Notes under the pieces: generated by a model
What the model was told of the DNA's origin: nothing
The model's database searches: none
What the model saw: the letters and a program-made list of their open reading frames with translations, nothing else
Assembly (NCBI RefSeq): GCF_014284305.1
Contig: NZ_JACOFW010000009.1
Span: 62,001-126,000, forward strand
Length of the DNA: 64,000 nucleotides
Reading direction: 5' to 3'
From: Affinundibacterium seohonense
Lineage (GTDB): Bacteria; Pseudomonadota; Gammaproteobacteria; Burkholderiales; Burkholderiaceae_D
Shown here: positions 1 to 9,432 of the stretch, one piece after another
Layout: every line of letters starts with the position of its first letter
Numbering within the stretch: position 1 is the stretch's first letter
Program-made: the position numbers and the translations under genes

Positions 1-266
1 GCACCGCTATGAATCGGCGTATCACCAACATCCACCTCAACAATATCGTGAATCAACAACATCTTTATGACCCGCTCAATATTGACAGGACTATGCGCAT
101 GATCATGCAACAACATGGCGTACATTGCCAAATGCCAAGAATGTTCAGCGCTATTTTCTTTGCGGCTTTGGTCTAACAGCGGTGACTGTCGTATGACTGA
201 TTTAAGACGATCAATCTCGCGCAGAAAATCTAATTGTTGAAGCATGGCATTGGCTTGCATTGGCAT
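1..266 (-). CDS. HD-domain phosphohydrolase (YfbR/HDDC2-like), C-terminus cut by window edge
   Basis: Partial gene; only the first 88 codons are inside the window and no stop is reached. The visible part carries the start of an HD metal-dependent phosphohydrolase fold: EHSWH (His42) followed by LLIHDIVEVDVGD with the His73-Asp74 pair. That spacing is seen in the YfbR/HDDC2 group, which dephosphorylates nucleoside monophosphates; the exact substrate cannot be read from this fragment. I chose the ATG at 266 because it has GAGAAAG 7 nt upstream; a second in-frame ATG lies at 260. The gene follows the sterol-desaturase-family gene on the same strand with a 26-nt gap, so they may be cotranscribed. 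Confidence 0.8.
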   Translation of the reverse strand, partial: MPMQANAMLQQLDFLREIDRLKSVIRQSPLLDQSRKENSAEHSWHLAMYAMLLHDHAHSPVNIERVIKMLLIHDIVEVDVGDTPIHSG

Positions 267-292
267 CGGTACTTTCTCAAATTCAAGCGAGC

Positions 293-1564
293 TTATTCTT
301 TATCTGCGGTGCTAACTTCGCTATGCTTCCCCGCTTGCCGTTGCCGACGCTGGGAGCGCAAACGCGCGGCTGTGCCTGCACGATACGGATCAACATGAAA
401 AGGAAATCGTTGCTGCGCCATAAAACCTTCCGGCATGTAATCGCCAAACACACCGTAATTTTTTGGGAAGCCCGTTTGGCCTTTGATCGCAGTACCAAAT
501 ACATAATCGAGGAATGAAAAATGCGCGGCATAATTTTTATCGATGGCGATTTCATCAGATGAATGATGCCAGTGGTGAAAATCCGGTGTGACGATCACAT
601 ACTTTAATGGTCCCCAATTAAGATGGACGTTGGCATGATTAAACACAGCTTGGAAACCGACCACGATGATATACACATCCATCACGGTCTTTTCAAAACC
701 CAGGACATACAAACTGCCCAAGACCAACACGCGGGTGGCGATCAGCTCTAACATGTGCATACGTGATCCCGCCAGCCAATCCATGGTTTTGGTACTGTGA
801 TGCACCGCGTGGAAACGCCATAAAAACGGTACTTCGTGATAAGCGCGATGCGTCCAATACTGCGCCAGATCTGCCACTAAAATACACAAAACTAACTGCA
901 ACACGAAAGGAATCGCCTGCACCAATTCTTGTAGTGCCGGAATCGCGATCCAACCAAAAATTTTGTGTATTAAAAAGTTGACCGTCAACAGTGCCAGTCC
1001 AATGATGAAATGATTGACGGCGAAATGCACCAGATCGGTCTGCCATTCTTTCCGAAAAATCGGCTGCCCGCGATACAGAGGAAAGAGCTTTTCCAAGCCG
1101 ACAAAAATCAAGGTCGAGCCTAGCAAATCCAAGATAAACCAATCCAGTCCGATGTACGGCGTGTGATCAGGAAAATCCGCAACTGGCACATGCGATCCAC
1201 CCAACATCACACTAATCAATACCAGCAAACCCGCCACCGCATTGACACTACGTGCGCGCTTCAAAATCAAATTGACCAAGCTAATGGAGCCAGACAACAC
1301 CAAGGCAGCAAACATGACATGGCGAATCAAATCGGGGGAATATTGGCGTCGTAATTCCGGTGTCGTCAAATACTGCGGAAAGTGAAACGCCAACACGCCA
1401 AGCAAACACAAGATAGCCAATCCTAAGGCCCACACGCCGCTGACGATGCCATAACCTTTTATCAGCTCACCGTCTGCGGCCATTAATTTCGCGGTATCTT
1501 TAGCGACGCTGGCGATTGCAGCAACTGGTGCGGGTATTTTGTCTTGTTTGATATTTTCTGACAT
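293..1564 (-). CDS. Sterol desaturase / fatty acid hydroxylase superfamily membrane protein
   Basis: A 423-residue integral membrane di-iron oxygenase. Several hydrophobic segments lie between residues 40 and 300, and the histidine clusters of the superfamily are present in order: HRAYH (239-243), HAVHH (252-256), HANVH (310-314) and HHWHH (330-334), followed by NYAAH. These residues bind the two irons used to hydroxylate or desaturate a lipid C-H bond. Bacterial members act on sterol-like, carotenoid or fatty acid substrates, and nothing nearby identifies the substrate here. The N-terminal 130 residues hold extra membrane spans beyond the core domain. The C-terminus is basic (LRSQRRQRQ). The HD hydrolase gene follows 26 nt downstream. 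Confidence 0.88.
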   Translation of the reverse strand: MSENIKQDKIPAPVAAIASVAKDTAKLMAADGELIKGYGIVSGVWALGLAILCLLGVLAFHFPQYLTTPELRRQYSPDLIRHVMFAALVLSGSISLVNLILKRARSVNAVAGLLVLISVMLGGSHVPVADFPDHTPYIGLDWFILDLLGSTLIFVGLEKLFPLYRGQPIFRKEWQTDLVHFAVNHFIIGLALLTVNFLIHKIFGWIAIPALQELVQAIPFVLQLVLCILVADLAQYWTHRAYHEVPFLWRFHAVHHSTKTMDWLAGSRMHMLELIATRVLVLGSLYVLGFEKTVMDVYIIVVGFQAVFNHANVHLNWGPLKYVIVTPDFHHWHHSSDEIAIDKNYAAHFSFLDYVFGTAIKGQTGFPKNYGVFGDYMPEGFMAQQRFPFHVDPYRAGTAARLRSQRRQRQAGKHSEVSTADKE

Positions 1565-1661
1565 AGAAACTTAATGTATTTAGGAGATGGACTGCTCGGA
1601 TTTCGATTGAGTTTGCAATAGTAAGTGATTTTTTAATAATTGCCTATGCGATCATCGTCGC

Positions 1662-2216
1662 TTAGATTGACTGGCTAGCCACACGCAAGTAAGCGAGCTG
1701 CTGATGCGACAAGCTAGAATCAAAATGGGGCGAATGTGGATTCATAAAGCCGTGACGTGTGCCAGCGATAACCTCACAATCTGTGCTTGAGTTCGTCAAT
1801 TGATCGACAATACGATGTGGTTGAAACGCGCTCTCATGTTCCGCAAAGATCAAAGAACTTTTACAACGAGGCACTAGCGACAGGTGATCACGAATGCGAG
1901 AGCCATAATACATAACAGCACGACTGTCAGGATGACATTCCTCGCTACTGGCATAGTGCCATAGCGCCGATGCACCAACGCTAAAACCAATCAGCAAGGC
2001 GGGCATATCGCCCGCGATATGTGCAATTTTTTTCTGATATCGAAGCAAGCCTTGATCTGCATGAAACGCCTGTACTGCGTTTTGCTCCGTCGAATAGGGA
2101 TGTTCATCGCTATCCCATGGTGATAAAAACCGCAGTTGATGCGGATCAAAACTCTCGAATAAGGCACGAACGCCATCGGTGACGCCGTGAATGTCAGTAG
2201 CAATGATTATCTGCAT
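1662..2216 (-). CDS. Alpha/beta-hydrolase, dienelactone-hydrolase-like
   Basis: A small (184 residue) alpha/beta-hydrolase-like protein without a signal peptide. The nucleophile elbow GFSVG places the likely catalytic serine near residue 79, and a late histidine in RHGFMN (about residue 158) could complete the triad; the acid may lie in the strand ending FAEHES, where dienelactone-hydrolase relatives carry it. The N-terminus (IIIATDIHG) forms the first beta strand. The ATG at 2216 is used; a TTG three nucleotides earlier is possible. The substrate cannot be predicted. It is followed on the same strand, across a 97-nt gap, by the sterol-desaturase-family gene. Confidence 0.65.
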   Translation of the reverse strand: MQIIIATDIHGVTDGVRALFESFDPHQLRFLSPWDSDEHPYSTEQNAVQAFHADQGLLRYQKKIAHIAGDMPALLIGFSVGASALWHYASSEECHPDSRAVMYYGSRIRDHLSLVPRCKSSLIFAEHESAFQPHRIVDQLTNSSTDCEVIAGTRHGFMNPHSPHFDSSLSHQQLAYLRVASQSI

Positions 2217-2260
2217 CAATCACATTTCTTTTATCTTCGTGAGGGTGGACGAAGTCTAAA

Positions 2261-3100
2261 CTACATGGATGTTGCCATCAATCGCGCAGTACCTGAAACG
2301 CGAATTGAAGACCCTGGTTCGGAACCAATATCTGCCGCGATCCGGGAGCGCATTCCCATATCTTCGCCTTGAACAATATCAATATGTCCGCCATGCAGCC
2401 AAGCCAAATCACGTAAATAACCAGCAAACGCTGCACTCGCCGCCCCCGTCGCCGGATCTTCCAATACGCCACCAGAGGCAAATGCGTTTCGGGTATGGAA
2501 GAGCTGATTGTTTTCGATAAACACAAAAAGAATAGTGACGAGAGCTTCACGATTCATCCATACCCGACCAGCTGATAAATCGTAGCGCATCGCACTTAAA
2601 GCCTGTCGCGAGTTCAGCGCAAGCACTAAATGATCGGCACCACCATGAATACGCGCGGGTGGAATACGCGGATCAAGATCAGCCTCGCTATACCCAAACA
2701 TCGCGAGCGCCTCCGCTATCAATTGTGGCGATGCTTCGGCACTGCGGGTCGGGGGCGATTGCAAGGCCGCAGAAATCGTACTGCCATCACGACGCCCTTC
2801 GACTGTGATCTTCGCTTGATTCAACAGTAGAGAAAATACGCCATCGCCTTGTTGCAGTGCCAGCGCAGCGCCTAGCGCTATCGTCGCATGACCACAAAAT
2901 GGGACTTCGGATTCTGGTGAAAAGTAACGCACGCGCCAATCTTCGCCAAATTGAACAGCAAACGCCGTCTCAGAAAATCCTACATCAGCAGCGATTTTCT
3001 GCATCTCACTATCGGAGGGAAATTGATCTGCAATCAAAACACCAGCGGGATTGCCGCCAACTTCACCATCTGAAAAGGCTGCGATTTTTTGGACTTGCAT
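2261..3100 (-). CDS. PhzF family isomerase/epimerase-like protein
   Basis: A 279-residue protein of the PhzF / diaminopimelate-epimerase fold. Family hallmarks are visible: the N-terminal FSDGEVGGNPAGV, SETAF, which carries the conserved glutamate, PFCGHATIALG in the first half, and DPATGAASAAFAGYL in the second. PhzF itself isomerises trans-2,3-dihydro-3-hydroxyanthranilate in phenazine synthesis, but most genomic homologues are of unknown function and no phenazine genes are here. The start at 3100 was preferred over an upstream in-frame start at 3148, because AAGGA lies 7 nt before it and the protein then begins MQVQKI as relatives do. It precedes the small alpha/beta-hydrolase gene. Confidence 0.85.
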   Translation of the reverse strand: MQVQKIAAFSDGEVGGNPAGVLIADQFPSDSEMQKIAADVGFSETAFAVQFGEDWRVRYFSPESEVPFCGHATIALGAALALQQGDGVFSLLLNQAKITVEGRRDGSTISAALQSPPTRSAEASPQLIAEALAMFGYSEADLDPRIPPARIHGGADHLVLALNSRQALSAMRYDLSAGRVWMNREALVTILFVFIENNQLFHTRNAFASGGVLEDPATGAASAAFAGYLRDLAWLHGGHIDIVQGEDMGMRSRIAADIGSEPGSSIRVSGTARLMATSM

Positions 3101-3274
3101 TATGGTTCCTTGAAATAAGAGTGGATGCATCATAAACGATTCGTTCAATCAGCATAGACGGTCTCCTTTGAAGAGCGTTTTCCGTCTTCCAACCCTAGTG
3201 AATTTCGACATGAAGGGAAGATTGTTGGACAAGGTCAAAGATCGCAGCCAGTCAGTTCACACGCTGGACTAGAT

Positions 3275-3733
3275 TCATAGAACTCGTTTTAACTGCACCA
3301 ACTTGGTATTCCATTTTGGGATCGCTGATTTTCCATCGATGCCGGTGACCGTGATGTTGACCAAGACTCCTTTACGCTCATAACTGATCGAGGCAAATGA
3401 AGGTGCGTCGGCTTTCGGATTGATGTGTACAGCCTTATCAGGATCGTTGCTCACAGCGGTAAAAGTCGTTCCAGGTGGATTACTCATTTTTCTGTACATC
3501 TCGACCGAGGGTGCTGGATTAGGACCTGTATCAAGCCAAATCTTTGGTCCGTCAGAACTGTAGACACAGGCTTTGCCCAATAGCCCTTTCTCTGGAACGC
3601 CAGCTTTAAATGTATGACCAAAGTGCTTGGATAAATAATCAGGTTCAAATGGGCATTGCGCAGCGGGTGTTGTTTGAGCCGAAGCATAAGCGACACAATT
3701 CATCAGCGCAGTAAAAATCAAAATCTTCTTCAT
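3275..3733 (-). CDS. Hypothetical secreted protein
   Basis: A 152-residue protein with a clear Sec signal peptide: basic MKK, a hydrophobic stretch, and a cleavage site near AYASAQ (about residue 20). Two cysteines in the mature part (CPFEPDY and KACVYSS) could form a disulfide in the periplasm. I do not recognise the family. The start is well supported: AAGGAGGA sits 8 nt before the ATG. It stands alone, with about 175 nt to the PhzF-like gene downstream and 220 nt to the serine hydrolase gene upstream, both on the same strand. Confidence 0.7.
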   Translation of the reverse strand: MKKILIFTALMNCVAYASAQTTPAAQCPFEPDYLSKHFGHTFKAGVPEKGLLGKACVYSSDGPKIWLDTGPNPAPSVEMYRKMSNPPGTTFTAVSNDPDKAVHINPKADAPSFASISYERKGVLVNITVTGIDGKSAIPKWNTKLVQLKRVL

Positions 3734-3953
3734 TACTTCGATCCTCCTTGTCTTTTAGCTGGTTTGATTGAGATAGTTTAAGAAAAATAAAATCCATACC
3801 GACGGCCTTACTTCTCTAAAACCAAGCAGAAAAATAGCACAAAATATTAGTAATTGTCTTACTTTCTGCATCTAATAAACCAGCATATTGTCGAGCAAAC
3901 TTTGTACTAGCGATCGAATTAAGGCATCGATGTTTAAGCCCTTTTGCACTCAC

Positions 3954-5510
3954 TCACAGCTTTTTAGCAAAAAACTTCTCGCCCAAATTCAAGCCTGTCA
4001 CCTTGCCATCCTTCATTACATAAGTGAGGATTTGCCCGCGTCCCAATAATTCAGTTCTAAACGCGTGTTCTTCGGCCTTGAAAACTTCGGTATCCGCCTC
4101 AGCAATGCCCATTTTCAAAATCAGTTGATTGTCTTTGATCTGGCATTCGAGCGTACCTAGCTCGTTCTCAAATGTGCCTGCATAATTTGCCATCGGCAAC
4201 GGTAATGGTTGCTGGCGTGCTGCGCGTTTTTGTTTTTCTGCGAGTTGCGCTTGGATCATTTTTGCGTAGTTTGCTTGTAACTTGTTTTCGGCTTCTATGC
4301 GTCGCGCATCGTGATCAGCTTCGCTCAACAAACTAGCATAGATGACGTCAACGATATGTTGGTTCATCATGCCTGAGAGCTGCCCGCCGTTGCTCAGTAC
4401 GACAACACCAACACCACGTTCTGGCATCATGGATATATGCGCGCTATAGCCGGTGAAGCCACCCGGGCGCAGATAAATCTTTTGCCCTTTGTACTCAGCG
4501 ATATCCCAGCCTAGCGACCAGCCTACACGCTTCATCCCACCCACCGTACGATTTTGTGACGCTGTTTGTTTCCAAGCATCCGCGATTAACTCTGAGGGGA
4601 AAATCGTTTTCCCCTGCCAACGACCTTGTTGCAGGTGCACGCCTAACCAAGCTGCCAAATCATTAGCACTGCTATAGGTGCCACCAGCGGCATGCATGTT
4701 TTTATCGATTTTCTTCGCCTTGCTAATGACAAAAGCATCTCCAGCGAATTCATGTCCTTGCGCTATTTTTTGCGGATCTAACTGCGTCAACCGATTCGCG
4801 CTGTTATGCATATTCAAAGGTTTGAAGACTTTTTCATCGACCAAGTCTTGCCAAGCTTTTCCGGTGAGATGTTCGAGAATATACCCTGCCAATACGGGGC
4901 CAAGATTTGAGTATTCAAAGCTATTTCCTGCGGCGGAAGCCAGATGATGCGGCAACAAAGCGAGGAGGTCTTGCGCCGATTGAAATTCGCCAGTGAATGC
5001 AGTCCGATAAGTGACGGGGCCATCACCACTAATACCGTGTGTGTGATTAAGCAGACTTTGCAAAGTCACTTGTTCGACATTCACATTAGGATGGAAGCGT
5101 AAGGTCGGCATCAGCTTTTGTACGGGTGTCGTCATTATTGGTGGTGTCATTGAGTGCGGCTTACTGCGGGCAATATCTGAACTGATATGCGCGGTGAATG
5201 CTTTGGTACTCGATGCGATATAGAAAGGCGTATCTGGTGTGACTGCGAGCAAACCACCGATTTGGGTTTTGCCAAACCCTTTGGACAAAATGATGTTGCC
5301 ATCGGCGACCACGGCTACTGACAGGCCTGGTGAAAATTGTTCAATCAGTTTGGCGTTGAAGACGCGCTCAAGGTTTTCTGAGGTGAAGGGCTTTGAGGCC
5401 AATACTGGCGTTGCCGTTTCAGAAGGCGTGGCGGAAAGTGTCACACTCGGCGCTACGCTACTGACTATAATCACAGGCAACACAATCAACATCTTTTGTA
5501 GGCTATTCAT
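3954..5510 (-). CDS. Serine hydrolase, beta-lactamase class C / penicillin-binding-protein fold
   Basis: A 518-residue exported serine hydrolase. After an N-terminal hydrophobic export signal, the active-site motif SSTK (Ser100, Lys103) and the second motif YSN (Tyr200) are present; the third-motif region is RPGGFTGYS. Members of this group include esterases, D-amino-acid peptidases and cell-wall enzymes, and few are true beta-lactamases. A C-terminal domain of about 100 residues resembles the lipocalin-like tail seen in related hydrolases. I set the start at 5510 because AAGGA precedes it by 6 nt; an upstream in-frame start would add 12 residues. Residues 108-128, just after SSTK, look atypical for the family (see findings). 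Confidence 0.85.
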   Translation of the reverse strand: MNSLQKMLIVLPVIIVSSVAPSVTLSATPSETATPVLASKPFTSENLERVFNAKLIEQFSPGLSVAVVADGNIILSKGFGKTQIGGLLAVTPDTPFYIASSTKAFTAHISSDIARSKPHSMTPPIMTTPVQKLMPTLRFHPNVNVEQVTLQSLLNHTHGISGDGPVTYRTAFTGEFQSAQDLLALLPHHLASAAGNSFEYSNLGPVLAGYILEHLTGKAWQDLVDEKVFKPLNMHNSANRLTQLDPQKIAQGHEFAGDAFVISKAKKIDKNMHAAGGTYSSANDLAAWLGVHLQQGRWQGKTIFPSELIADAWKQTASQNRTVGGMKRVGWSLGWDIAEYKGQKIYLRPGGFTGYSAHISMMPERGVGVVVLSNGGQLSGMMNQHIVDVIYASLLSEADHDARRIEAENKLQANYAKMIQAQLAEKQKRAARQQPLPLPMANYAGTFENELGTLECQIKDNQLILKMGIAEADTEVFKAEEHAFRTELLGRGQILTYVMKDGKVTGLNLGEKFFAKKL

Positions 5511-5722
5511 CTCTTTTCCTTTCGTGTGAACATCACAAAACAGCAATGCTTCGTGTTTTGTTTAGCGTGCAAAAACGCGCCATTTTTGGCAAAGGGAAAA
5601 TAATAGGAATTTTCGCAGATCGATTCTTGTTGAATCCGATGAACGACAAATTTTGGTGACTGAAATGTGATTAATGCGGAGTCGATGTCAGGGCCCGAGT
5701 GTCGTAATATCCATATTGCCGA

Positions 5723-6109
5723 CTACGGTGATTTGTCAGATTTGTCAGAGCGGTTTGGTTCAGGCCGACTAATTAAGAAAGTGGCGATGGCCAAAAATAA
5801 CAGTGCCACGCTTATTAACAACCAAACATGTTCAACGCGGAACAACATCACGGCGTAACTAAGCAGTAGCATCAGTACCGCAATGACTTTGCTTCTTCTC
5901 GAAATACTTTTGTTGGTCTCCCAATCGACTAACAATTTACCAAACACTGCGTGACGATGCAGCCACTGATGCAAGCGAGGAGAACTACGGGCAGAAAACC
6001 AAGCTGCCAATAACAAGAATGGCACGGTCGGCAGCCCGGGCAAAACGATCCCTATGTTCGCTAGAATCAAACATAGACAGGCCAAAAGTAGTGCCAGATA
6101 TCGCGACAT
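5723..6109 (-). CDS. YbaN/DUF454 family inner-membrane protein
   Basis: A 128-residue membrane protein with about four hydrophobic helices. The first contains the family signature IGIVLPGLPTVPFLLLAAW, and SPRLHQWLHRHAVFG follows, both typical of the YbaN (DUF454) family. Function is unknown. The ATG at 6109 is preferred over a TTG six nucleotides upstream. The C-terminal tail is short and charged (PEPNRSDKSDKSP). It lies 43 nt downstream of the large repeat-protein gene on the same strand, so it may share its transcript. Confidence 0.85.
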   Translation of the reverse strand: MSRYLALLLACLCLILANIGIVLPGLPTVPFLLLAAWFSARSSPRLHQWLHRHAVFGKLLVDWETNKSISRRSKVIAVLMLLLSYAVMLFRVEHVWLLISVALLFLAIATFLISRPEPNRSDKSDKSP

Positions 6110-6152
6110 CAACAAATCTTTTATTTTGCAGTACTTAGTTGGCGATCACGAA

Positions 6153-9100
6153 TCAATATAGCGAAATATCTTGATTGCGAATACCGATCAACTCAAGTGC
6201 TTGCTCGGTGGCCGTGGAGGTCACCAATGCCGCAATTGCCATACCCTTGGCAACAGATTCGGCATCACTGTTAAAGCTAATTCCCCAATCAATCGCCATT
6301 TTTTTTCCGACAGCGATCTTATTGTCGAGTAAATCCGCGACAAAGCCCCACTGCGCGTTCCCCTTGGAACTATGCGCTGAATCAAGAATCGCCACGACCA
6401 ATGAGCCATGCGTAGCTCTGCCACTAGCTAATTCACCTTTCCAGTAATTAAGACCTTCAGCATCAGCACCGCCCGCCCTGCCTAAGGTGTTTTTGAATAT
6501 GGTATTGACGAAATCCCCGTCGGTCATGGTTGCTGAATAACCAGTCAATAATGGATATTTAGTCCCAGCATCAAAGAAAGATTCTGCGATCTGCGCAATT
6601 TTTTGTCCGGCTTGCAATTCCCCCATCCAATAAGATAAACCATTGGCATCTGGTACACGATTAAAAAAGGCAATGTAAAGTTCGATCAGGGTCTGAATTT
6701 CTGCAACGCTACTCGCGGCAGCCTTGCTTTGTATCCCTAAATTGATATTGATATCTGAAAATTGTATCGTTTCGATATTCATCAGGGAGTCGGTACCATC
6801 GTAGCCCAATTTAGATACCACTTCAAAATGCGAACCTAGGTTTTTGATGGTGTAGTTGGACAAGTTGCTGCGATAGATCACCGTGTCATTCCCTACCCCG
6901 CCACTAAAAGATTCGTCTTCAATTTGACTGACGAACTGATCGTTCTTTTCTGTACCGATATAATTTCTACCGATGGATTTACTGGCAAGGCTACTGACCG
7001 CTTCGCGCGTGCCAAAGGCGTCGATATATTGTGCTGTGACCGAGATTATTTTTCCCACGTCTTTTTCGCTCAGGAGAAAACTCGAACTGTTTGCCCCATC
7101 AATCGCAATGCCGTTTGTTTTCCACTGATAGGTGATCGCCCCGAGTCCATCTGCATCCACAACATTATTGGATGCGCTGAGTGTATTTCCAACTGTGAAT
7201 TTACCCGCGATAGAGACAGTCCCAATTGGCGCATCATTGACAGGCGTCAGATTAATATTGATGGTTGCAGAAGCAGAAGTATCGGCGCCGTCGCTTACTT
7301 TAACTCTGAAGCTGCTGTACTGATTGCCACTGGCATTCATGGCGCCTTGATAGAACAATTTTCCAGCAAGAATATCATTGACTTGTATCGTGTCGGCGAT
7401 ATCAACAGGCCGAATATCGGTGCCGTTGATTCCTTTGGTATACAGCTGACCGAGCGCTGGGATTCCTGTGATCACGATGGCTTGTAAGCTATCGGCGGCG
7501 TCGACGTCTTTGAAGACGAAGTCACTCAATTTGAAGGTATACGCTTCGTCCTCACGACCAATAATCGTGCTATCAGCCGAAGTGGGAGAATTTGGATTGG
7601 CAGCGGCTTGGATGTTGACGGTGCTAGTCGCTGTAGTGAAACTATTGGCCGCGCGACTGCCATCATCAAACTTCCAGCTCATCGAGATCGTTTTGGTGAG
7701 ATGGTTATTCGTATTTTTATAGGCTATTTGCTGCAGACTTGCACTGACCAATTCCTGTGTGGCATTGCTGTTAAACGTCATTTGCAATTGACCATTGACA
7801 AGGCTGTAGTTGCCGATCTCAACATTGAGAACCACAACTTTGCCGTTTTCCAGTTTGAGGCTTCCGCTGCCGAGAAACACATCTTGTATATGGGCACCGC
7901 CAACACGCTCTAGAGTTAAGGTGCTGTTGGCATAGTTATTACTCTTTTCAAAGTCAACATCATAAATTCTTGCATTGTTATCGAGTACGACTGCTGTCCC
8001 TCCGCCTGTGAAAGTGACGGTAGCATCGACTGATTTTTGGACATCGAGTGCTTTATCTAAACTGCCATTCGAGTTGACCCGCACAAAAGCGAGATCTAGA
8101 TTTTTTGTTGAAGAGAAAACGATTTTGCCGTCGGTTTGAATATCAATTCCTGTGGCACCACTCAGTCCCTCGTCGATGACCAAGATTCCTGTTGTATTGA
8201 ACGTAGTGTCCATGCTGCCATTTGGATTCAACCTTGCTGCAATCAGCACCCCGTCGTGGGTAAATCCATTTATTCCAGCGACAATGATCTTTCCGTCAGA
8301 CTGGATGTCCATCGCCAAAGGTTCAATTCTTGAATAACCAGTTGCGACAGTAAACTCGCGATAGCCAATGCCATTAAACGTGGTGTCGGGTGTCCCGTTG
8401 TCATTGAATCTCGCGACAAATGCCCCATTTGGAGAACTACCAGTAAGGAGTAACTTTCCATCGGTTTGAAGCTTCATCGCCTGAGGATCAGCAATTCCCC
8501 AACTGGCGCCATTAAAGATGAACTTACCATTCGTGCCATAGCTGGTGTCGATACTGCCATCGCTTCGCAATCTTGAAATAGTGGTAATTCCATCGACATA
8601 GGAAGCGATAATAATCTTGCCATCCGTTTGAATCACCGTGGACTCTGCGGAATCGGTTCTGCCGAGATTGAATTCCACATAGGCGTTCTGGTTGAAGCTA
8701 CGATCGAGACTGCCATCCTGATTCAAACGTTCAACAACGGTGTTAAAGTCGTACTCAGGCGCATTAACTTGCTCATTGCTTTTAAATCCAGCAAGAATGA
8801 TCTTACCATCCGCTTGCATATTGACATGGTAAATAACGTTAACGGCACTTGATTGACCATAAAAGCTGCTATCGAGTTGACCATCTGTGGTAACACGCAG
8901 AACATTGTAGCCGCCAAACAGGATTTTTCCGTCAGCTTGGATAATGACAGAAGTTCTATCTTGAGGTATCGCGGTCGTTGTCGTTAACAGCGTTCCCGTT
9001 TTGTTAAAACTCAAATCTAAACTGCCATCCGGGTTGTATCTTGTTAGGAAATAGTTATTGTACATTCCAACACCAGTCACGCCAGCGACCACGATCTTGC

Positions 9101-9254
9101 CGTCTGCTTGAATCGCAACTGCGTTGCCTAGTTCATTCGATCCAAGATTCGTCGTAATGATTCCTGATCCAACTGAAAAACTTGGGCGCTGATTAACGAT
9201 AGCTGGCGCTGCTTGTTGATTTTCCGTGTTTACACTGCTCTTGGTCTGATGCAT
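6153..9254 (-). CDS. Large delta-60 repeat protein with cadherin/Ig-like modules and C-terminal DUF4214
   Basis: A 1033-residue modular protein with no Sec signal. Residues of about 30-410 hold roughly seven or eight delta-60 repeats (pattern NPDGSLDLSF... then IQADGKIVVAG), which form beta-propeller-like structures. Then come cadherin-like modules (EDEAYTFKLSDFVFKDVDAA), an Ig-like module (ADGLGAITYQWKTNG), one RTX-like segment (GTEKNDQF ... FSGGVGNDTVIYR), and a DUF4214 region (about 845-1020) with two YW-type repeats (LSYWMGELQ and LNYWKGELA). This layout is typical of cell-surface or released proteins exported by type I secretion, but no transporter genes are in the window. The target is unknown. 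It is the longest gene here and reads without interruption. Confidence 0.85.
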   Translation of the reverse strand: MHQTKSSVNTENQQAAPAIVNQRPSFSVGSGIITTNLGSNELGNAVAIQADGKIVVAGVTGVGMYNNYFLTRYNPDGSLDLSFNKTGTLLTTTTAIPQDRTSVIIQADGKILFGGYNVLRVTTDGQLDSSFYGQSSAVNVIYHVNMQADGKIILAGFKSNEQVNAPEYDFNTVVERLNQDGSLDRSFNQNAYVEFNLGRTDSAESTVIQTDGKIIIASYVDGITTISRLRSDGSIDTSYGTNGKFIFNGASWGIADPQAMKLQTDGKLLLTGSSPNGAFVARFNDNGTPDTTFNGIGYREFTVATGYSRIEPLAMDIQSDGKIIVAGINGFTHDGVLIAARLNPNGSMDTTFNTTGILVIDEGLSGATGIDIQTDGKIVFSSTKNLDLAFVRVNSNGSLDKALDVQKSVDATVTFTGGGTAVVLDNNARIYDVDFEKSNNYANSTLTLERVGGAHIQDVFLGSGSLKLENGKVVVLNVEIGNYSLVNGQLQMTFNSNATQELVSASLQQIAYKNTNNHLTKTISMSWKFDDGSRAANSFTTATSTVNIQAAANPNSPTSADSTIIGREDEAYTFKLSDFVFKDVDAADSLQAIVITGIPALGQLYTKGINGTDIRPVDIADTIQVNDILAGKLFYQGAMNASGNQYSSFRVKVSDGADTSASATININLTPVNDAPIGTVSIAGKFTVGNTLSASNNVVDADGLGAITYQWKTNGIAIDGANSSSFLLSEKDVGKIISVTAQYIDAFGTREAVSSLASKSIGRNYIGTEKNDQFVSQIEDESFSGGVGNDTVIYRSNLSNYTIKNLGSHFEVVSKLGYDGTDSLMNIETIQFSDININLGIQSKAAASSVAEIQTLIELYIAFFNRVPDANGLSYWMGELQAGQKIAQIAESFFDAGTKYPLLTGYSATMTDGDFVNTIFKNTLGRAGGADAEGLNYWKGELASGRATHGSLVVAILDSAHSSKGNAQWGFVADLLDNKIAVGKKMAIDWGISFNSDAESVAKGMAIAALVTSTATEQALELIGIRNQDISLY

Positions 9255-9432
9255 GGCGTAAAAATCTTTCGAGATGGGTAGGGTTACGAGGTATTTTTAG
9301 CATTATTCTTTATTTAAGTTTCGAATGCAACGCTCGATTCTCGAAACGAAGGTGGAACTTTACTAGGAGTATTGGATTGACAGTAGCAATCGGAAAGCAC
9401 CCTAACCACCGTTTCCTACCGTCTTCCAATGT

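Noticed and set aside
6924-7487. 187-codon plus-strand frame inside the repeat-protein gene
   Set aside because: Cys- and Ile-rich sequence without any motif, opposite a repeat protein that reads cleanly through.
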